64,000 bases of DNA, from NCBI RefSeq assembly GCF_004364345.1, contig NZ_SOCA01000001.1, forward strand, positions 1,364,001-1,428,000. Direction: 5' to 3'. How positions within the stretch are numbered: the stretch's first letter is position 1; every line of letters starts with the position of its first letter. The notes under the pieces were generated by a model. The model was given only the letters and a program-made list of their open reading frames with translations, ran no database searches and was not told the origin of the DNA. Source of the DNA: Prosthecobacter fusiformis. GTDB taxonomy: Bacteria; Verrucomicrobiota; Verrucomicrobiia; Verrucomicrobiales; Verrucomicrobiaceae. A program made the position numbers and the translations under genes. Positions 17,337 to 25,778 of the stretch are shown here, piece after piece.

Positions 17337-18827
17337 ATGTTTCGCCTACTTCTGCTTCTGCCCATTCTTTTCACATCGTTTGTTAGTGCAGCCGAGCGGC
17401 CTAACATGATCTTGTTTATGGCAGATGATGTCAGTTGGGATGATCTCGGATGTTACGGCAATGCAGCCGCCCGCACACCCAACCTGGACAAGCTGGCCGC
17501 CAATGGCCGCCGCTTTGATGAAGCCTACCTGACCGCCAGCAGTTGCAGCCCCAGCCGCTCCAGCACCATCACGGGACGCTACCCGCATAACAATGGCCGC
17601 GCCTCCGAACTTCACCAGCCCATTGCCGCCCACCTGCCCTGGTTTCCACGTCTGTTAAAGGACTCAGGTTATTACACCGCACTCGTCGGCAAGCACCACA
17701 TGACCTCAGACGAGCCAGCTAAAGGTGAACAGCCTCAGCCAGCCCCCTTTGACCACTTCGATATCGGCAATAAACCCGGTAACAAAGGCGGTCATGCAAC
17801 GTGGGTGAAGACCCTGCAAGAGCGGCCCAAGGACAAGCCTTTCTTCTTCTGGTTTGCCTCCCTGGATGCTCACCGAGACTGGGATGCGGACAAGGATTGG
17901 AAGGAAGAGCTTTACGGACCCAAGCACGATCCCGCCAAGGTCATCGTACCGCCCTTCCTAACTAATGATGCAAAAACGCGCCAGGACCTGGCCTCTTACT
18001 ACAATGAGATCACCCGGCTGGATTACTTCGTTGGTCAAGTCGTTGCGGAGCTTGAGAAGCAGGGCGCACTGGACAATACCCTGCTGCTCATGATGGCCGA
18101 CAACGGCCGTGCCTTTCCACGAGCTAAGACCCGTCTTCATGACTCCGGCATGAAGACGCCCTTCATCGCCCACTGGCCTGCGGGCATTGGCAAACCCGGC
18201 ACCTCCAGTCAGTCCCTCATCAGCACTATCGACATCGCCCCCACTCTGCTGGAACTGGCCAAGGTTCCTGCTGCCCCCACCATGCAGGGCGTCAGCTTTG
18301 CCCCCGTGCTGACCAACCCTCATACGGAGGTACGCAAGCATGCCTTCTCTGAACATAACTGGCATGACTATGCCGCTCATGGCCGCTCTGTACGATCCGA
18401 GGGCTTCATCCTGATCCGTAACAACCGGCCGCAGGAGCCGTGGCAAGGCCCGGCGGACTCAGTACGCTCACCCTCCTACTTGCAACTGCTGAAGGCCCGT
18501 GAAGAAGGCAAGCTGACCCCGGCTCAAGCCGATGTCTTCCAGGCCCCAAGACCTGCCGAGGAACTTTACCGCAGCGACGTTGATCCTAACCAACTTTCCA
18601 ACCTGGCGAATGATCCCGACTACGCCACCGTGAAATCCCGGCTGGCCAAGCTGATGGATGAATGGGCCGACCAGACGGGTGACAGTGTGCCCGCAGACAT
18701 GTCCCGCGACATGTTTGACCGTGAAACAGGTGAGTCACTCTACAAGCGCCGGGACCACTCCTACCGAGGCACCCCTCCGGGATGGGATCGAGACGCGGCC
18801 CGGAACAATGCTCCGGGGCCACGATAG
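17337..18827 (+). CDS. Secreted sulfatase (formylglycine-dependent)
   Basis: The 496-residue product has a signal peptide (MFRLLLLLPILFTSFVSAAE) and a sulfatase/alkaline-phosphatase fold. Metal ligands lie at ADD (29-31). The C-x-P-x-R motif CSPSR (70-74), followed by TGRYPH, marks the cysteine converted to formylglycine. Further blocks are ALVGKHH and MADNGRAF. It resembles the heparan N-sulfatase/arylsulfatase families abundant in Verrucomicrobia and Planctomycetes that degrade sulfated glycans. Activation needs an FGE; the SUMF1-like protein at 4318 lacks the catalytic cysteines, so the enzyme must lie elsewhere. ATG 17337 begins the signal peptide. Confidence 0.9.
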   Translation: MFRLLLLLPILFTSFVSAAERPNMILFMADDVSWDDLGCYGNAAARTPNLDKLAANGRRFDEAYLTASSCSPSRSSTITGRYPHNNGRASELHQPIAAHLPWFPRLLKDSGYYTALVGKHHMTSDEPAKGEQPQPAPFDHFDIGNKPGNKGGHATWVKTLQERPKDKPFFFWFASLDAHRDWDADKDWKEELYGPKHDPAKVIVPPFLTNDAKTRQDLASYYNEITRLDYFVGQVVAELEKQGALDNTLLLMMADNGRAFPRAKTRLHDSGMKTPFIAHWPAGIGKPGTSSQSLISTIDIAPTLLELAKVPAAPTMQGVSFAPVLTNPHTEVRKHAFSEHNWHDYAAHGRSVRSEGFILIRNNRPQEPWQGPADSVRSPSYLQLLKAREEGKLTPAQADVFQAPRPAEELYRSDVDPNQLSNLANDPDYATVKSRLAKLMDEWADQTGDSVPADMSRDMFDRETGESLYKRRDHSYRGTPPGWDRDAARNNAPGPR

Positions 18828-18842
18828 ACGCGCATCCTGCTT

Positions 18843-20861
18843 TTACTTCGTCTTCGGATTGCGCATGTAATAGAGTCGGCCGTCTTCGGCACCGCCGACG
18901 AAGTCAGGGAGACCGTCTTCGTTGAAGTCCACGGTGGTGGGGCTGACGTCGTGGCCTTCAATGTTGGCATCGGAGAGCAGGCCTTCATCGGTGAAGAACC
19001 ATTTGTCATCGGCATTGCTGGTCTGGCGGATGAAGTTTGCGTTGGCGGAGTTAAGCAGGATGTCTAGCTTGCCGTCGCTATCCCAGTCCATGATGCAGAT
19101 CTTACGACGACCGCTTTTACCTGCGATGCCGGCATTCAGGCGTAGGGGTTCACCAGGTTTCATGTCCAGTGGATTGCGAATTTTGATGTGCGCGAGGGCT
19201 GTGTCCACCAGGCCCTGGGGCTTGGCGGCTTTATCCGCACAGAAGATACGCTGGGGATGCTGGAGGAGCAGTTTGCCATCCGTTTTGGTGCGCTCAAAAA
19301 AGGCCAGGTAACCCTCCTGGTCGAGCATGACGAGGTCCATGAGACCATCTTTGTTCCAGTCCACAGCTACCGGCGTGGTGCGCCACTGGGTGAGCAGGCC
19401 CTTGCCATTGCCTTCAGGGCGCAGCCAGCCATAAGCGAGATGGGGCTGGGGGCCGTTCCATTCGACTTCGATGGGCTGGGCAGCAGCCAGCTTGGGGGCG
19501 GCACGAGTGCCGATGTTTTTATACCACACCACTTTACCCAGAATGGAATTCAGCAGGAGGTCAGGAAGACCGTCGCCATCCCAGTCACCCACGGTCTGGG
19601 TGCTGTAGCCCCACTTGGCCTCGCAGGGCCCCTGGATGGATCCATTGGGACCGGCCATGGGGCGGATGACTTTGCCGTCTGCCTCCAGGCGCACTGGCGC
19701 GGCCCACTTGGGATTCTCCACCCCTTTACCACTGAGGTTCTCAAAAAAGGCGACATAACCAGCTGTGTTACCACAAAGAAGATCCGTGTCCCCGTCACCA
19801 TCCCAATCGAATCCGACGGGTGTCACCAGGGAGCCAAACTTGAGATCAGCGGCTTCCTGCTTGAAGTAAACAGGCTCTTTGAAGACAGGAACTTTTTCAG
19901 CAAAGGCACCCGTGTTTTCGATGAACGCGACACGACCGTCTTCGTCACCGACGATGAGGTCTAGGTCGCCATCTTTGTCCCAGTCTATGGCGGTGGGAGT
20001 AATCATCTCCAGGTCCATGGTCAGGTATTTACCGGCGTCGGTTTTGACTCGCTTGACCAGGGCATACTTGGGCTTGGTGCGGGTGCCGACGTTTTCGAAA
20101 TACGTGAAACCGTCCAGGAATTCGCCGCAGAGGAGGTCGAGGTCGCCATCGCCGTCGAAGTCGGCAAAGTTAGGGGAAGGCCAGCCGAAGGTTTCCACGG
20201 GCCGGTCTGTGGCCATGACCTTTTTTGCTTTGTCATACTTTGGCTTGTCGTTGGTGCCGGTATTGCGCAGCACGTAAACGTATCCGCGAAGGGGACCATT
20301 CATCCAGCGGCCATTGGCATCATAGGCATTGTCCCAGCCGTATTCGGTCCAATCACCCACGCCGACGATGAGGTCGTTGTTGCCGTCACCATCAAAGTCC
20401 ACGATGCGCCACATGTTGGCGCGGACTTTGTTCATGTGGATGTTTTTATCGGGTCCCAGTTTGACCTCTTTTTCGATGCCTGTTTTGAGAAAGTCCGGAT
20501 GGATCATGCCGGGGGTAGTGACCACCGGTTTACCATCCACATAACTGACCTGGACATTCTGTGCACCCTTGCTGAAACGGACGCCGGCCTTGAAGACGGG
20601 CATCTTGTTTTTGGCGGTATCGCCGGAGGTGTTTTCGAAGAAGTAAATGCCGTTGGAGGGTTTGTCTGGGCAGTTGACCACGAGGTCCAGATCACCATCA
20701 CCATCGAAGTCCATGGGCAGCGGCCAGGCCCAGAGACCGACGCCAAGATCCACCACCAGACCAGGATTGTTATACTTGAGCGGGGTCAGTGTATCACTGG
20801 CGGAGGCGGAGCCGCAGAGGAGCGCGGAGAGCGCAAAGAGGCAGAGAGAGGAAGGCTTCAT
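18843..20861 (-). CDS. Secreted FG-GAP/VCBS-repeat beta-propeller protein
   Basis: The 672-residue product has a signal peptide (to GSASAS) and many calcium-loop repeats of the form DFDGDGDLDLVVG or DWDGDGLPDLLLN, typical of an FG-GAP/VCBS propeller. At least eight are visible, including MDFDGDGDLD, VDFDGDGNND, ADFDGDGDLD, IDWDKDGDLD, FDWDGDGDTD, GDWDGDGLPD, VDWNKDGLMD and MDWDSDGKLD. Such proteins bind calcium and often carbohydrate at the surface. ATG 20861 starts the signal peptide. A direct-repeat operator 81 bp upstream matches the one before the 28578 operon, suggesting co-regulation with sugar catabolism. Confidence 0.85.
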   Translation of the reverse strand: MKPSSLCLFALSALLCGSASASDTLTPLKYNNPGLVVDLGVGLWAWPLPMDFDGDGDLDLVVNCPDKPSNGIYFFENTSGDTAKNKMPVFKAGVRFSKGAQNVQVSYVDGKPVVTTPGMIHPDFLKTGIEKEVKLGPDKNIHMNKVRANMWRIVDFDGDGNNDLIVGVGDWTEYGWDNAYDANGRWMNGPLRGYVYVLRNTGTNDKPKYDKAKKVMATDRPVETFGWPSPNFADFDGDGDLDLLCGEFLDGFTYFENVGTRTKPKYALVKRVKTDAGKYLTMDLEMITPTAIDWDKDGDLDLIVGDEDGRVAFIENTGAFAEKVPVFKEPVYFKQEAADLKFGSLVTPVGFDWDGDGDTDLLCGNTAGYVAFFENLSGKGVENPKWAAPVRLEADGKVIRPMAGPNGSIQGPCEAKWGYSTQTVGDWDGDGLPDLLLNSILGKVVWYKNIGTRAAPKLAAAQPIEVEWNGPQPHLAYGWLRPEGNGKGLLTQWRTTPVAVDWNKDGLMDLVMLDQEGYLAFFERTKTDGKLLLQHPQRIFCADKAAKPQGLVDTALAHIKIRNPLDMKPGEPLRLNAGIAGKSGRRKICIMDWDSDGKLDILLNSANANFIRQTSNADDKWFFTDEGLLSDANIEGHDVSPTTVDFNEDGLPDFVGGAEDGRLYYMRNPKTK

Positions 20862-20941
20862 GGTCGGTCGGTTGGGAAGACGGGGAGTCCAACGGCAGCT
20901 TGGGAGGGTTTGTTTCCTGGCACAATCTTTTGCCGCTGCGT

Positions 20942-20969
20942 ATTCTTGCTGGGTGGTTGACGATGTTTG
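20942..20969 (-). promoter_or_regulatory. Direct-repeat operator, 21-bp period, upstream of FG-GAP gene
   Basis: ATTCTTG (20942-20948) and ATGTTTG (20963-20969) lie 21 bp apart, about two helical turns. Twenty-one of the first 22 bases from 20942 match those at 28635. Direct half-sites with 21-bp spacing are characteristic of AraC-family regulators. It is 81 bp upstream of the start at 20861. Confidence 0.55.
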
Positions 20970-21106
20970 ACTTGGTGAATCTGGCATGAGCATGCAGCCA
21001 ACCCTGAATTTGCAGCCGTGGGGTGGGGGATTGGCTAGAAAAGCGGGCTGTTGGCGAGCTAGAACTCTGGAATACTTTAGGGCTCGAAAAGCGGCATCTT
21101 GGGGAA

Positions 21107-21245
21107 TGGGGATGAATTTTAATTTATCCCCATTTGGGGATTTATTGGGTTACTATCTTGAAAATCAATGAGTTGCGATGGGGATGAGTTTTCCCATGGA
21201 ATCCCCACGCGGGGAGGATGGGGAAAGTATGGGGGATTGGGGACT
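21107..21245. repeat. Clustered TGGGGAT palindromes in a gene-free stretch
   Basis: Two similar units start with TGGGGATGARTTTT, at 21107 and 21179, 72 bp apart. Each ends in ATCCCCA (21126-21132 and 21201-21207), so each can fold as a 7-bp hairpin. A further perfect palindrome, ATCCCCA-TT-TGGGGAT, covers 21126-21141. TCCCC/GGGGA arms at 21202-21215 and extra GGGGA copies up to 21245 follow. The surrounding 20862-21441 has no supportable gene. Iteron-like or operator-like function is a guess. Confidence 0.55.
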
Positions 21246-21441
21246 GCATGGATATGACTGGGTGGACGGTTTTGGAGGTGCCTTGTGTGATATGTTGCAT
21301 ATTATTTAATATCGTTTACTGATTATGATTTGCAAGTCTGTGAAAGTTAACGGCAGCCTGGACTTGCTCAGCCGATAACGGCTAGACATGCCGTGTGACA
21401 CCCAACTCTCCTTTGATGGTCCACAAAGAGAACTTGCCGTG

Positions 21442-21882
21442 CTAAGGAATCAAGGTCGCCCGATGACTCAGCAAAACTGGGCCCATACCCACTCGGCAGA
21501 TAGCGAAGTTGCGGCAGGTGTTTCGATGGCGGTATTTAGCGTCACGCTTTGCCTTCAAAGTTGAAGATATAGATGCAGCAGACCCAGCAATTGAAGGGCT
21601 AAAATACAAGCATTGGGTGGCTGCGATAATCAGGCTTCCCAATCTGTTGGCGTATCCGCTGACCGTGCCTCGATACCCGAAAAGAAAAAGCAAGGTGGCG
21701 ATCCCGCCCGTTATGCACTGCTCTATCGGATGAGCCAGTCCAGATGGGGCCCAGAAGCTCAGCCACATCAGCATTACGATCCACTGCGCCAATGCCACTA
21801 GCGCACTATATCGGGCGAACACCGGGTTCCAGGGATCATGCCGGGAAAACCAGAGCCAGCGATGTTTGGAGTATTGTGACAT
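21442..21882 (-). CDS. Hypothetical membrane protein
   Basis: From ATG 21882 (MSQYSKHRW) the frame encodes 146 residues with three or four hydrophobic stretches (ALVALAQWIVMLMWLSFW, CITGGIATLLFLFGY, LGSLIIAATQCLYFS). A basic, less ordered C-terminus follows. No family is recognised. It starts 29 bp after the lipoprotein gene upstream and may be co-transcribed with it. The C-terminal third looks unconvincing, so the frame may be damaged. Confidence 0.45.
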   Translation of the reverse strand: MSQYSKHRWLWFSRHDPWNPVFARYSALVALAQWIVMLMWLSFWAPSGLAHPIEQCITGGIATLLFLFGYRGTVSGYANRLGSLIIAATQCLYFSPSIAGSAASISSTLKAKRDAKYRHRNTCRNFAICRVGMGPVLLSHRATLIP

Positions 21883-21911
21883 CGGCAATGGGCATAGCAC
21901 CATCCAACCTA

Positions 21912-22517
21912 TCAACGTCGGGCTGCAGATGAAAACGTTCCCGAGGAAAACTCTTTAACGGCTTCCTGCTTGGCTTCGTCAATGGATTGCCGCATGACCT
22001 TGGTGAACTCTTCATTGAGGCCTAGCCATAGGACATTGGTCTCTGTGCCGTTGATCTTTTTCTGCCAGGCAAGAGCTCCCGAGGGGCTGCGAAGTTTGAG
22101 ATCTACCCCCACGTTATGCCAGGTGGTGGTGAACAGATCCATCCAAAACTCATACACGTCACCCTCCAAGACGGGAATATTGCCGGGGGCGGTACCTTTT
22201 CCTTCGACAATGGTCTGGTAACCGGACGCACGTAGGGCATCGGCCACGGCATCCGTCATGAGGCCGGAGACGCCTTCGCTGTTCTTAATGGCCAGATTAC
22301 CCAGCACCATTCCAAAACCATTGCGCTTATTGCCGATGATCACTTTATCGTCCACTTGGCGAGAATCCGTGAACTGCTTCACGTAGATGGTGCCACGTTG
22401 TTGTCCAGAGCTCGAAAGAGGGGTATGATCTGCCTTAATTTTGGTGGTTCCCATGGCGCACTGGGACAAAGAAACGGTGACGCTGACCAGAAACAAGAGG
22501 CGAAGGATTTTGTGCAT
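21912..22517 (-). CDS. Hypothetical lipoprotein (YajG-like)
   Basis: The 201-residue product has a lipoprotein leader (MHKILRLLFLVSVTVSLSQC, lipidated Cys20). The mature domain resembles YajG-type lipoproteins in outline: an early strand GTIYVKQFTDSRQ, the internal VSGLMTDAVADALRASGYQTI, then VLEGDVYEFWMDLFTTTWHNV. The function of that family is unclear; some members act in the cell envelope. ATG 22517 is chosen over 22553 for the leader. The 200 bp upstream show no clear promoter. Confidence 0.6.
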   Translation of the reverse strand: MHKILRLLFLVSVTVSLSQCAMGTTKIKADHTPLSSSGQQRGTIYVKQFTDSRQVDDKVIIGNKRNGFGMVLGNLAIKNSEGVSGLMTDAVADALRASGYQTIVEGKGTAPGNIPVLEGDVYEFWMDLFTTTWHNVGVDLKLRSPSGALAWQKKINGTETNVLWLGLNEEFTKVMRQSIDEAKQEAVKEFSSGTFSSAARR

Positions 22518-22690
22518 GCTTCGGAAGATTCTTCGGAATATCCAGTGCATCAATCTTAATTTACAGAAGTATTGTGCTTCGGGGTATTCTTCCTGTGTCG
22601 CCTGAGCGAAGACCTTGCTAATATGATGCAGGATGAGGAGAGACTGGGAGAAGGGTGGAGTGGTGAAGACGACGCTCTATGACAAACTTA

Positions 22691-22708
22691 TTTCCGGCTA
22701 AAGCCGGG
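22691..22708 (-). terminator. Hairpin after the catabolic operon
   Basis: CCGGCT (22694-22699) and AGCCGG (22702-22707) form a tight 6-bp stem with a two-base centre. It sits about 25 bp past the stop at 22733. The T-run after it on the minus strand is poor (AAATAAG), so termination is only likely. Confidence 0.45.
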
Positions 22709-22732
22709 ACAACAGAGCGCTGGATGCGGTTG

Positions 22733-24319
22733 CTATTTCGTCACATGCCTCAGGACTTGGCCTTGCTTCAACAGGAGTTCCTGTAGCTCTGGGAGGGGGA
22801 CTTTTCTTGGGGGGAGTTTGTGATGGATGGAGAGGTGGGCGGCGATGCCGGCGGCTTGGCCGAGGGCCATCCAGGTGGGCTCCATGCGGATGGAGGAGAA
22901 GGCGACGTGGGTGGTGCTGGCGGCAACGGGAACGATGAGGCCATCCACGATTTCCGGGATCATGATGCGGTAGGGAATCTCATAAGGGCGGGTGATGTAA
23001 TCGAGCATGCCGAGGTAACCCTCCAAAACGATGGTATCCCCGGGCTGGCGCTTGCTGGCGGGGAAACTGTCGATGGGGAATTCGCCAACGGCGATGCTAT
23101 CGGCATGGTGCTTGGGCTGCTGGCCCTTGCCGGTGATGTCGTGCTGAGTGAGGGTGTATTCGCCCATGAGGCGGCGGCCTTCACGGACATAGAGCTGCCA
23201 GGGGAAACCGGCATTGTCGGTGAATTCGTCCTTGGGCAGGTGAAGTTCGTTGGCGATCTTGCGATGGGCTTCGGGGACTTCGGGATCGTTTTGCAGGAAC
23301 CAGAGGAGGCCGAGGGTGAGGCTGCGGTGCTTTTCACAAATGCGCTGGCGGGTGGCGTTGTCTCCTTTGATGTAGCCTTTGTTTTCCTCAGGGAATGGGA
23401 AGCCGAGGGGGCGGGGGTTGATGTTGACATCGGTTTTATTATTTGGGATGTCGGTGACGGAGAGGGAGCGGACGAGGGTATTAAAATGGGCGGGATTGTA
23501 TCCACGGCCGGGCTTGAAAACTTTGGGTCCGGCGAGGCGGCCAGCCTTGAGGTCATCGAAATAACCGAGGTAGGCAGTGCGGTCATAACCGGGCGGGGGC
23601 GCGGTCATGGGCAGGGCATTGGCGGGATCTTTAGTTAGGCAGAGACGATAGGTATAAGCGGGCAGGCGGTCATCGGCAGCGCCGGTGCTGCCGGGAAGGA
23701 ATTCATGGGTCTGGTAATCGAAATAGACGACGCCGGCATGAGGTTCATCGAACTCCTGGCGGGACTCGCGACCGAGGCGGAAACGGGCTCCGGCGGCGGC
23801 ATATAGATCCCCCTCATAGGTGGCATCCACGAAGACCTGGGCGACCAGGTTATGGACGATGGATGCCTGATGGTTCACTATCTCAATGCTTGTTAGGCGA
23901 TTGTCCTCCACTTTGACCGTGCGAAGACGCCAGCCTTTAAGGACGGTGATGCGGGCCTCTTTGGCCAGCATGGTGAGGAACACTTTTTCGGCGACGGAGG
24001 GCTCGGCATAATAACCTTCGTTGCAGAGCTTGGTGGATTCATGATCCTTCCCATAGGTGGTGAGGTAGTGGTCATAGACGCCGGTGATGAATTCCTTGAA
24101 GATGCCACCGATCATGGCGCGGTTTTCAATGTCGCTCTTGCCGAGGCCGCTGGTGGTCATGCCGCCGATGTGGTTGTGAGGCTCCACCAGGGTGACGGTG
24201 CGGCCCTGGCGGGCGGCACTGATGGCGGCGGCGATACCACCCGGGGTGCCGCCATAGATAATGACATCCGCAGCCGAGGCGCTCAAAGTGAGAAGTGAGA
24301 GAATTAGGAAACGAAGCAT
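22733..24319 (-). CDS. Secreted FAD-dependent oxidoreductase
   Basis: The 528-residue product has a signal peptide (MLRFLILSLLTLSASAA). A Rossmann nucleotide-binding start follows directly (DVIIYGGTPGGIAAAISAARQG, then VEPHNHIGGM), placing it in the FAD_oxidored family. Conserved later blocks are VFVDATYEGDL and the C-terminal SIRMEPTWMALGQAAGIAAH. Such proteins are common in Planctomycetes and Verrucomicrobia polysaccharide loci and are thought to oxidise sugars or related compounds; the substrate is unknown. It is the last gene of the four-gene operon beginning at 28578, 43 bp after the previous stop. Confidence 0.85.
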   Translation of the reverse strand: MLRFLILSLLTLSASAADVIIYGGTPGGIAAAISAARQGRTVTLVEPHNHIGGMTTSGLGKSDIENRAMIGGIFKEFITGVYDHYLTTYGKDHESTKLCNEGYYAEPSVAEKVFLTMLAKEARITVLKGWRLRTVKVEDNRLTSIEIVNHQASIVHNLVAQVFVDATYEGDLYAAAGARFRLGRESRQEFDEPHAGVVYFDYQTHEFLPGSTGAADDRLPAYTYRLCLTKDPANALPMTAPPPGYDRTAYLGYFDDLKAGRLAGPKVFKPGRGYNPAHFNTLVRSLSVTDIPNNKTDVNINPRPLGFPFPEENKGYIKGDNATRQRICEKHRSLTLGLLWFLQNDPEVPEAHRKIANELHLPKDEFTDNAGFPWQLYVREGRRLMGEYTLTQHDITGKGQQPKHHADSIAVGEFPIDSFPASKRQPGDTIVLEGYLGMLDYITRPYEIPYRIMIPEIVDGLIVPVAASTTHVAFSSIRMEPTWMALGQAAGIAAHLSIHHKLPPRKVPLPELQELLLKQGQVLRHVTK

Positions 24320-24362
24320 GCTGGATGAAACGGCGGAGTGAGATGTGAGGAAAACGACGAAG

Positions 24363-25649
24363 TCACGGTTTAACCTCAAGAACGGCATGCCGGCGGGCCT
24401 TCCAGTAGGCGGCCAGATGGTAAATGATGCCGCAACTGGAGTTGTGCTGGTAATCGAAGTTGCTGAGCAGTTGGCTCAGCGAGGTGCGTTGAGATTCGGT
24501 GGCTGATGAGGGATCCGCCATGAGCAGGACGAGTGCGGATTCACCCGCTTCACGGCTGATATGCCAGATTTCACGAAACGGGCCCCACTGGGGGTTGGGG
24601 TAGCCTTTTTGATCTTTCCACACGGGAACTGTGCGCCAATCCGGCCCGAGCATCTGCATTTCCTCAGGCGTCTTTTTACCGATGCTGGCCAGTATGCTGG
24701 TGAACCTCTTGGCGGCGAGGCTGCGGACGTGCAGCATTCTGGCATGGATGGTGGCCTTCAGTGTCGGGTCTGGCTCCAGGTCATGGAGAACTTCCAAAGA
24801 GCACTGCATCTGCAAGAGGGCATAAGCGGGCTTGTCCGGGTCTGGGTTGGCGGATTGCTCAATGGCTTCGGTGACGTAATGCCGCCATTGCTTGTGATAG
24901 CGCTCATCCCGAGTGACGTCCCAGGCGGCGGCGTAGATCATAGGGAGGCGGGCGGCCTCATGAGGCTTGACGTTCCACATGCGGCAAATGCCGAGTGGGC
25001 AGCGGGCACCGTCGGCACGGCAGAAGTCGTAATCGTTTTCAGGCGTGACAAAAGCGATCATGCGCTCGGCCACGTCTGCGATGATTTTACGGGCCTCAAC
25101 GCGCGTGGTCTCATCGGACAAAGGGCTGTGGTAATACTGCCAGAGGCCGTGGACAAAGTGGGTGACCTGGTCCCGTGAAGAATTGATATAGACGCCTTTG
25201 CCATCCTCAGGACAGACATTCCTGGCGACGAAGCCGCGGACTCCGTGCACGGTGGCGCAGAGGCGCAGACCGGCGAAAACTTCAGCCGCTTGACCGCGTA
25301 GTGCATCCTCTCCAGTGACGGCGAATCGATCGCACAATACGCTGAGCATCGCACCGCCCAGGATGGCTCCGTCCTCCATGCCGGTGCTGTAACCGCAGGG
25401 ATTTGGATACTGGCGGCGGACCTCCTCTGCGGTGGGTAAATGCGCCTGCTCTTTGCCCTTTTCGTAGCTGCTGAGATAGTCTGCAAAGGTATGGACCTGG
25501 GGCAGATAAAAGCGGGTCCAGGTGACATCCCAGGCCTTATCCATTTGCATGCTAAGTTTCGCATCCTCTGCACTGGACCCGCCCGGGGCAGTGATCCCAG
25601 ATGAAGCTGAAGTTGCGAGGATGGCAAAGAGGAGGAAGGTCTTGAGCAT
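24363..25649 (-). CDS. Secreted alpha/alpha-barrel-like protein of unknown function
   Basis: The 428-residue product has a signal peptide (MLKTFLLFAILATSASSG). The mature part is rich in regularly spaced amphipathic helices with aromatic residues, such as TWTRFYLPQVHTFADYL, CGYSTGMEDGAILGGAML, HFVHGLWQYYHS and MWNVKPHEAARLPMIYAAAWDVT. This pattern suits an (alpha/alpha)6 barrel like those of glycoside hydrolases or lyases. No catalytic residues can be assigned. The operon context of isomerase, sialidase-like protein and oxidoreductase supports a role in carbohydrate breakdown. Confidence 0.7.
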   Translation of the reverse strand: MLKTFLLFAILATSASSGITAPGGSSAEDAKLSMQMDKAWDVTWTRFYLPQVHTFADYLSSYEKGKEQAHLPTAEEVRRQYPNPCGYSTGMEDGAILGGAMLSVLCDRFAVTGEDALRGQAAEVFAGLRLCATVHGVRGFVARNVCPEDGKGVYINSSRDQVTHFVHGLWQYYHSPLSDETTRVEARKIIADVAERMIAFVTPENDYDFCRADGARCPLGICRMWNVKPHEAARLPMIYAAAWDVTRDERYHKQWRHYVTEAIEQSANPDPDKPAYALLQMQCSLEVLHDLEPDPTLKATIHARMLHVRSLAAKRFTSILASIGKKTPEEMQMLGPDWRTVPVWKDQKGYPNPQWGPFREIWHISREAGESALVLLMADPSSATESQRTSLSQLLSNFDYQHNSSCGIIYHLAAYWKARRHAVLEVKP

Positions 25650-25700
25650 GGATGAATAAGGAAGTACTCTTCTTACTCGAGAATCCCGCCGACTGTTACA

Positions 25701-25745
25701 AAAGGAATGCCTCGTTCTGAGGTACCGGGATCAAAGGCATCCTTT
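25701..25745 (-). other. Intercistronic hairpin in the catabolic operon
   Basis: AAAGGAATGCCT (25701-25712) pairs with AGGCATCCTTT (25735-25745), giving an 11-bp stem with one bulged base. It lies in the 129-bp gap between the genes at 25779 and 25649. It could reduce readthrough or protect mRNA ends. The rest of the gap shows nothing notable. Confidence 0.4.
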
Positions 25746-25778
25746 TTGGGACTCGCCCTGGGCGCTACTGGAGTCCTT

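Noticed and set aside
22820..23638. 272-residue Gly/Asp/Val-rich plus-strand frame
   Set aside because: It is antisense to the FAD-dependent oxidoreductase and reads as low-complexity Gly/Glu/Val, typical of a GC-rich shadow frame.
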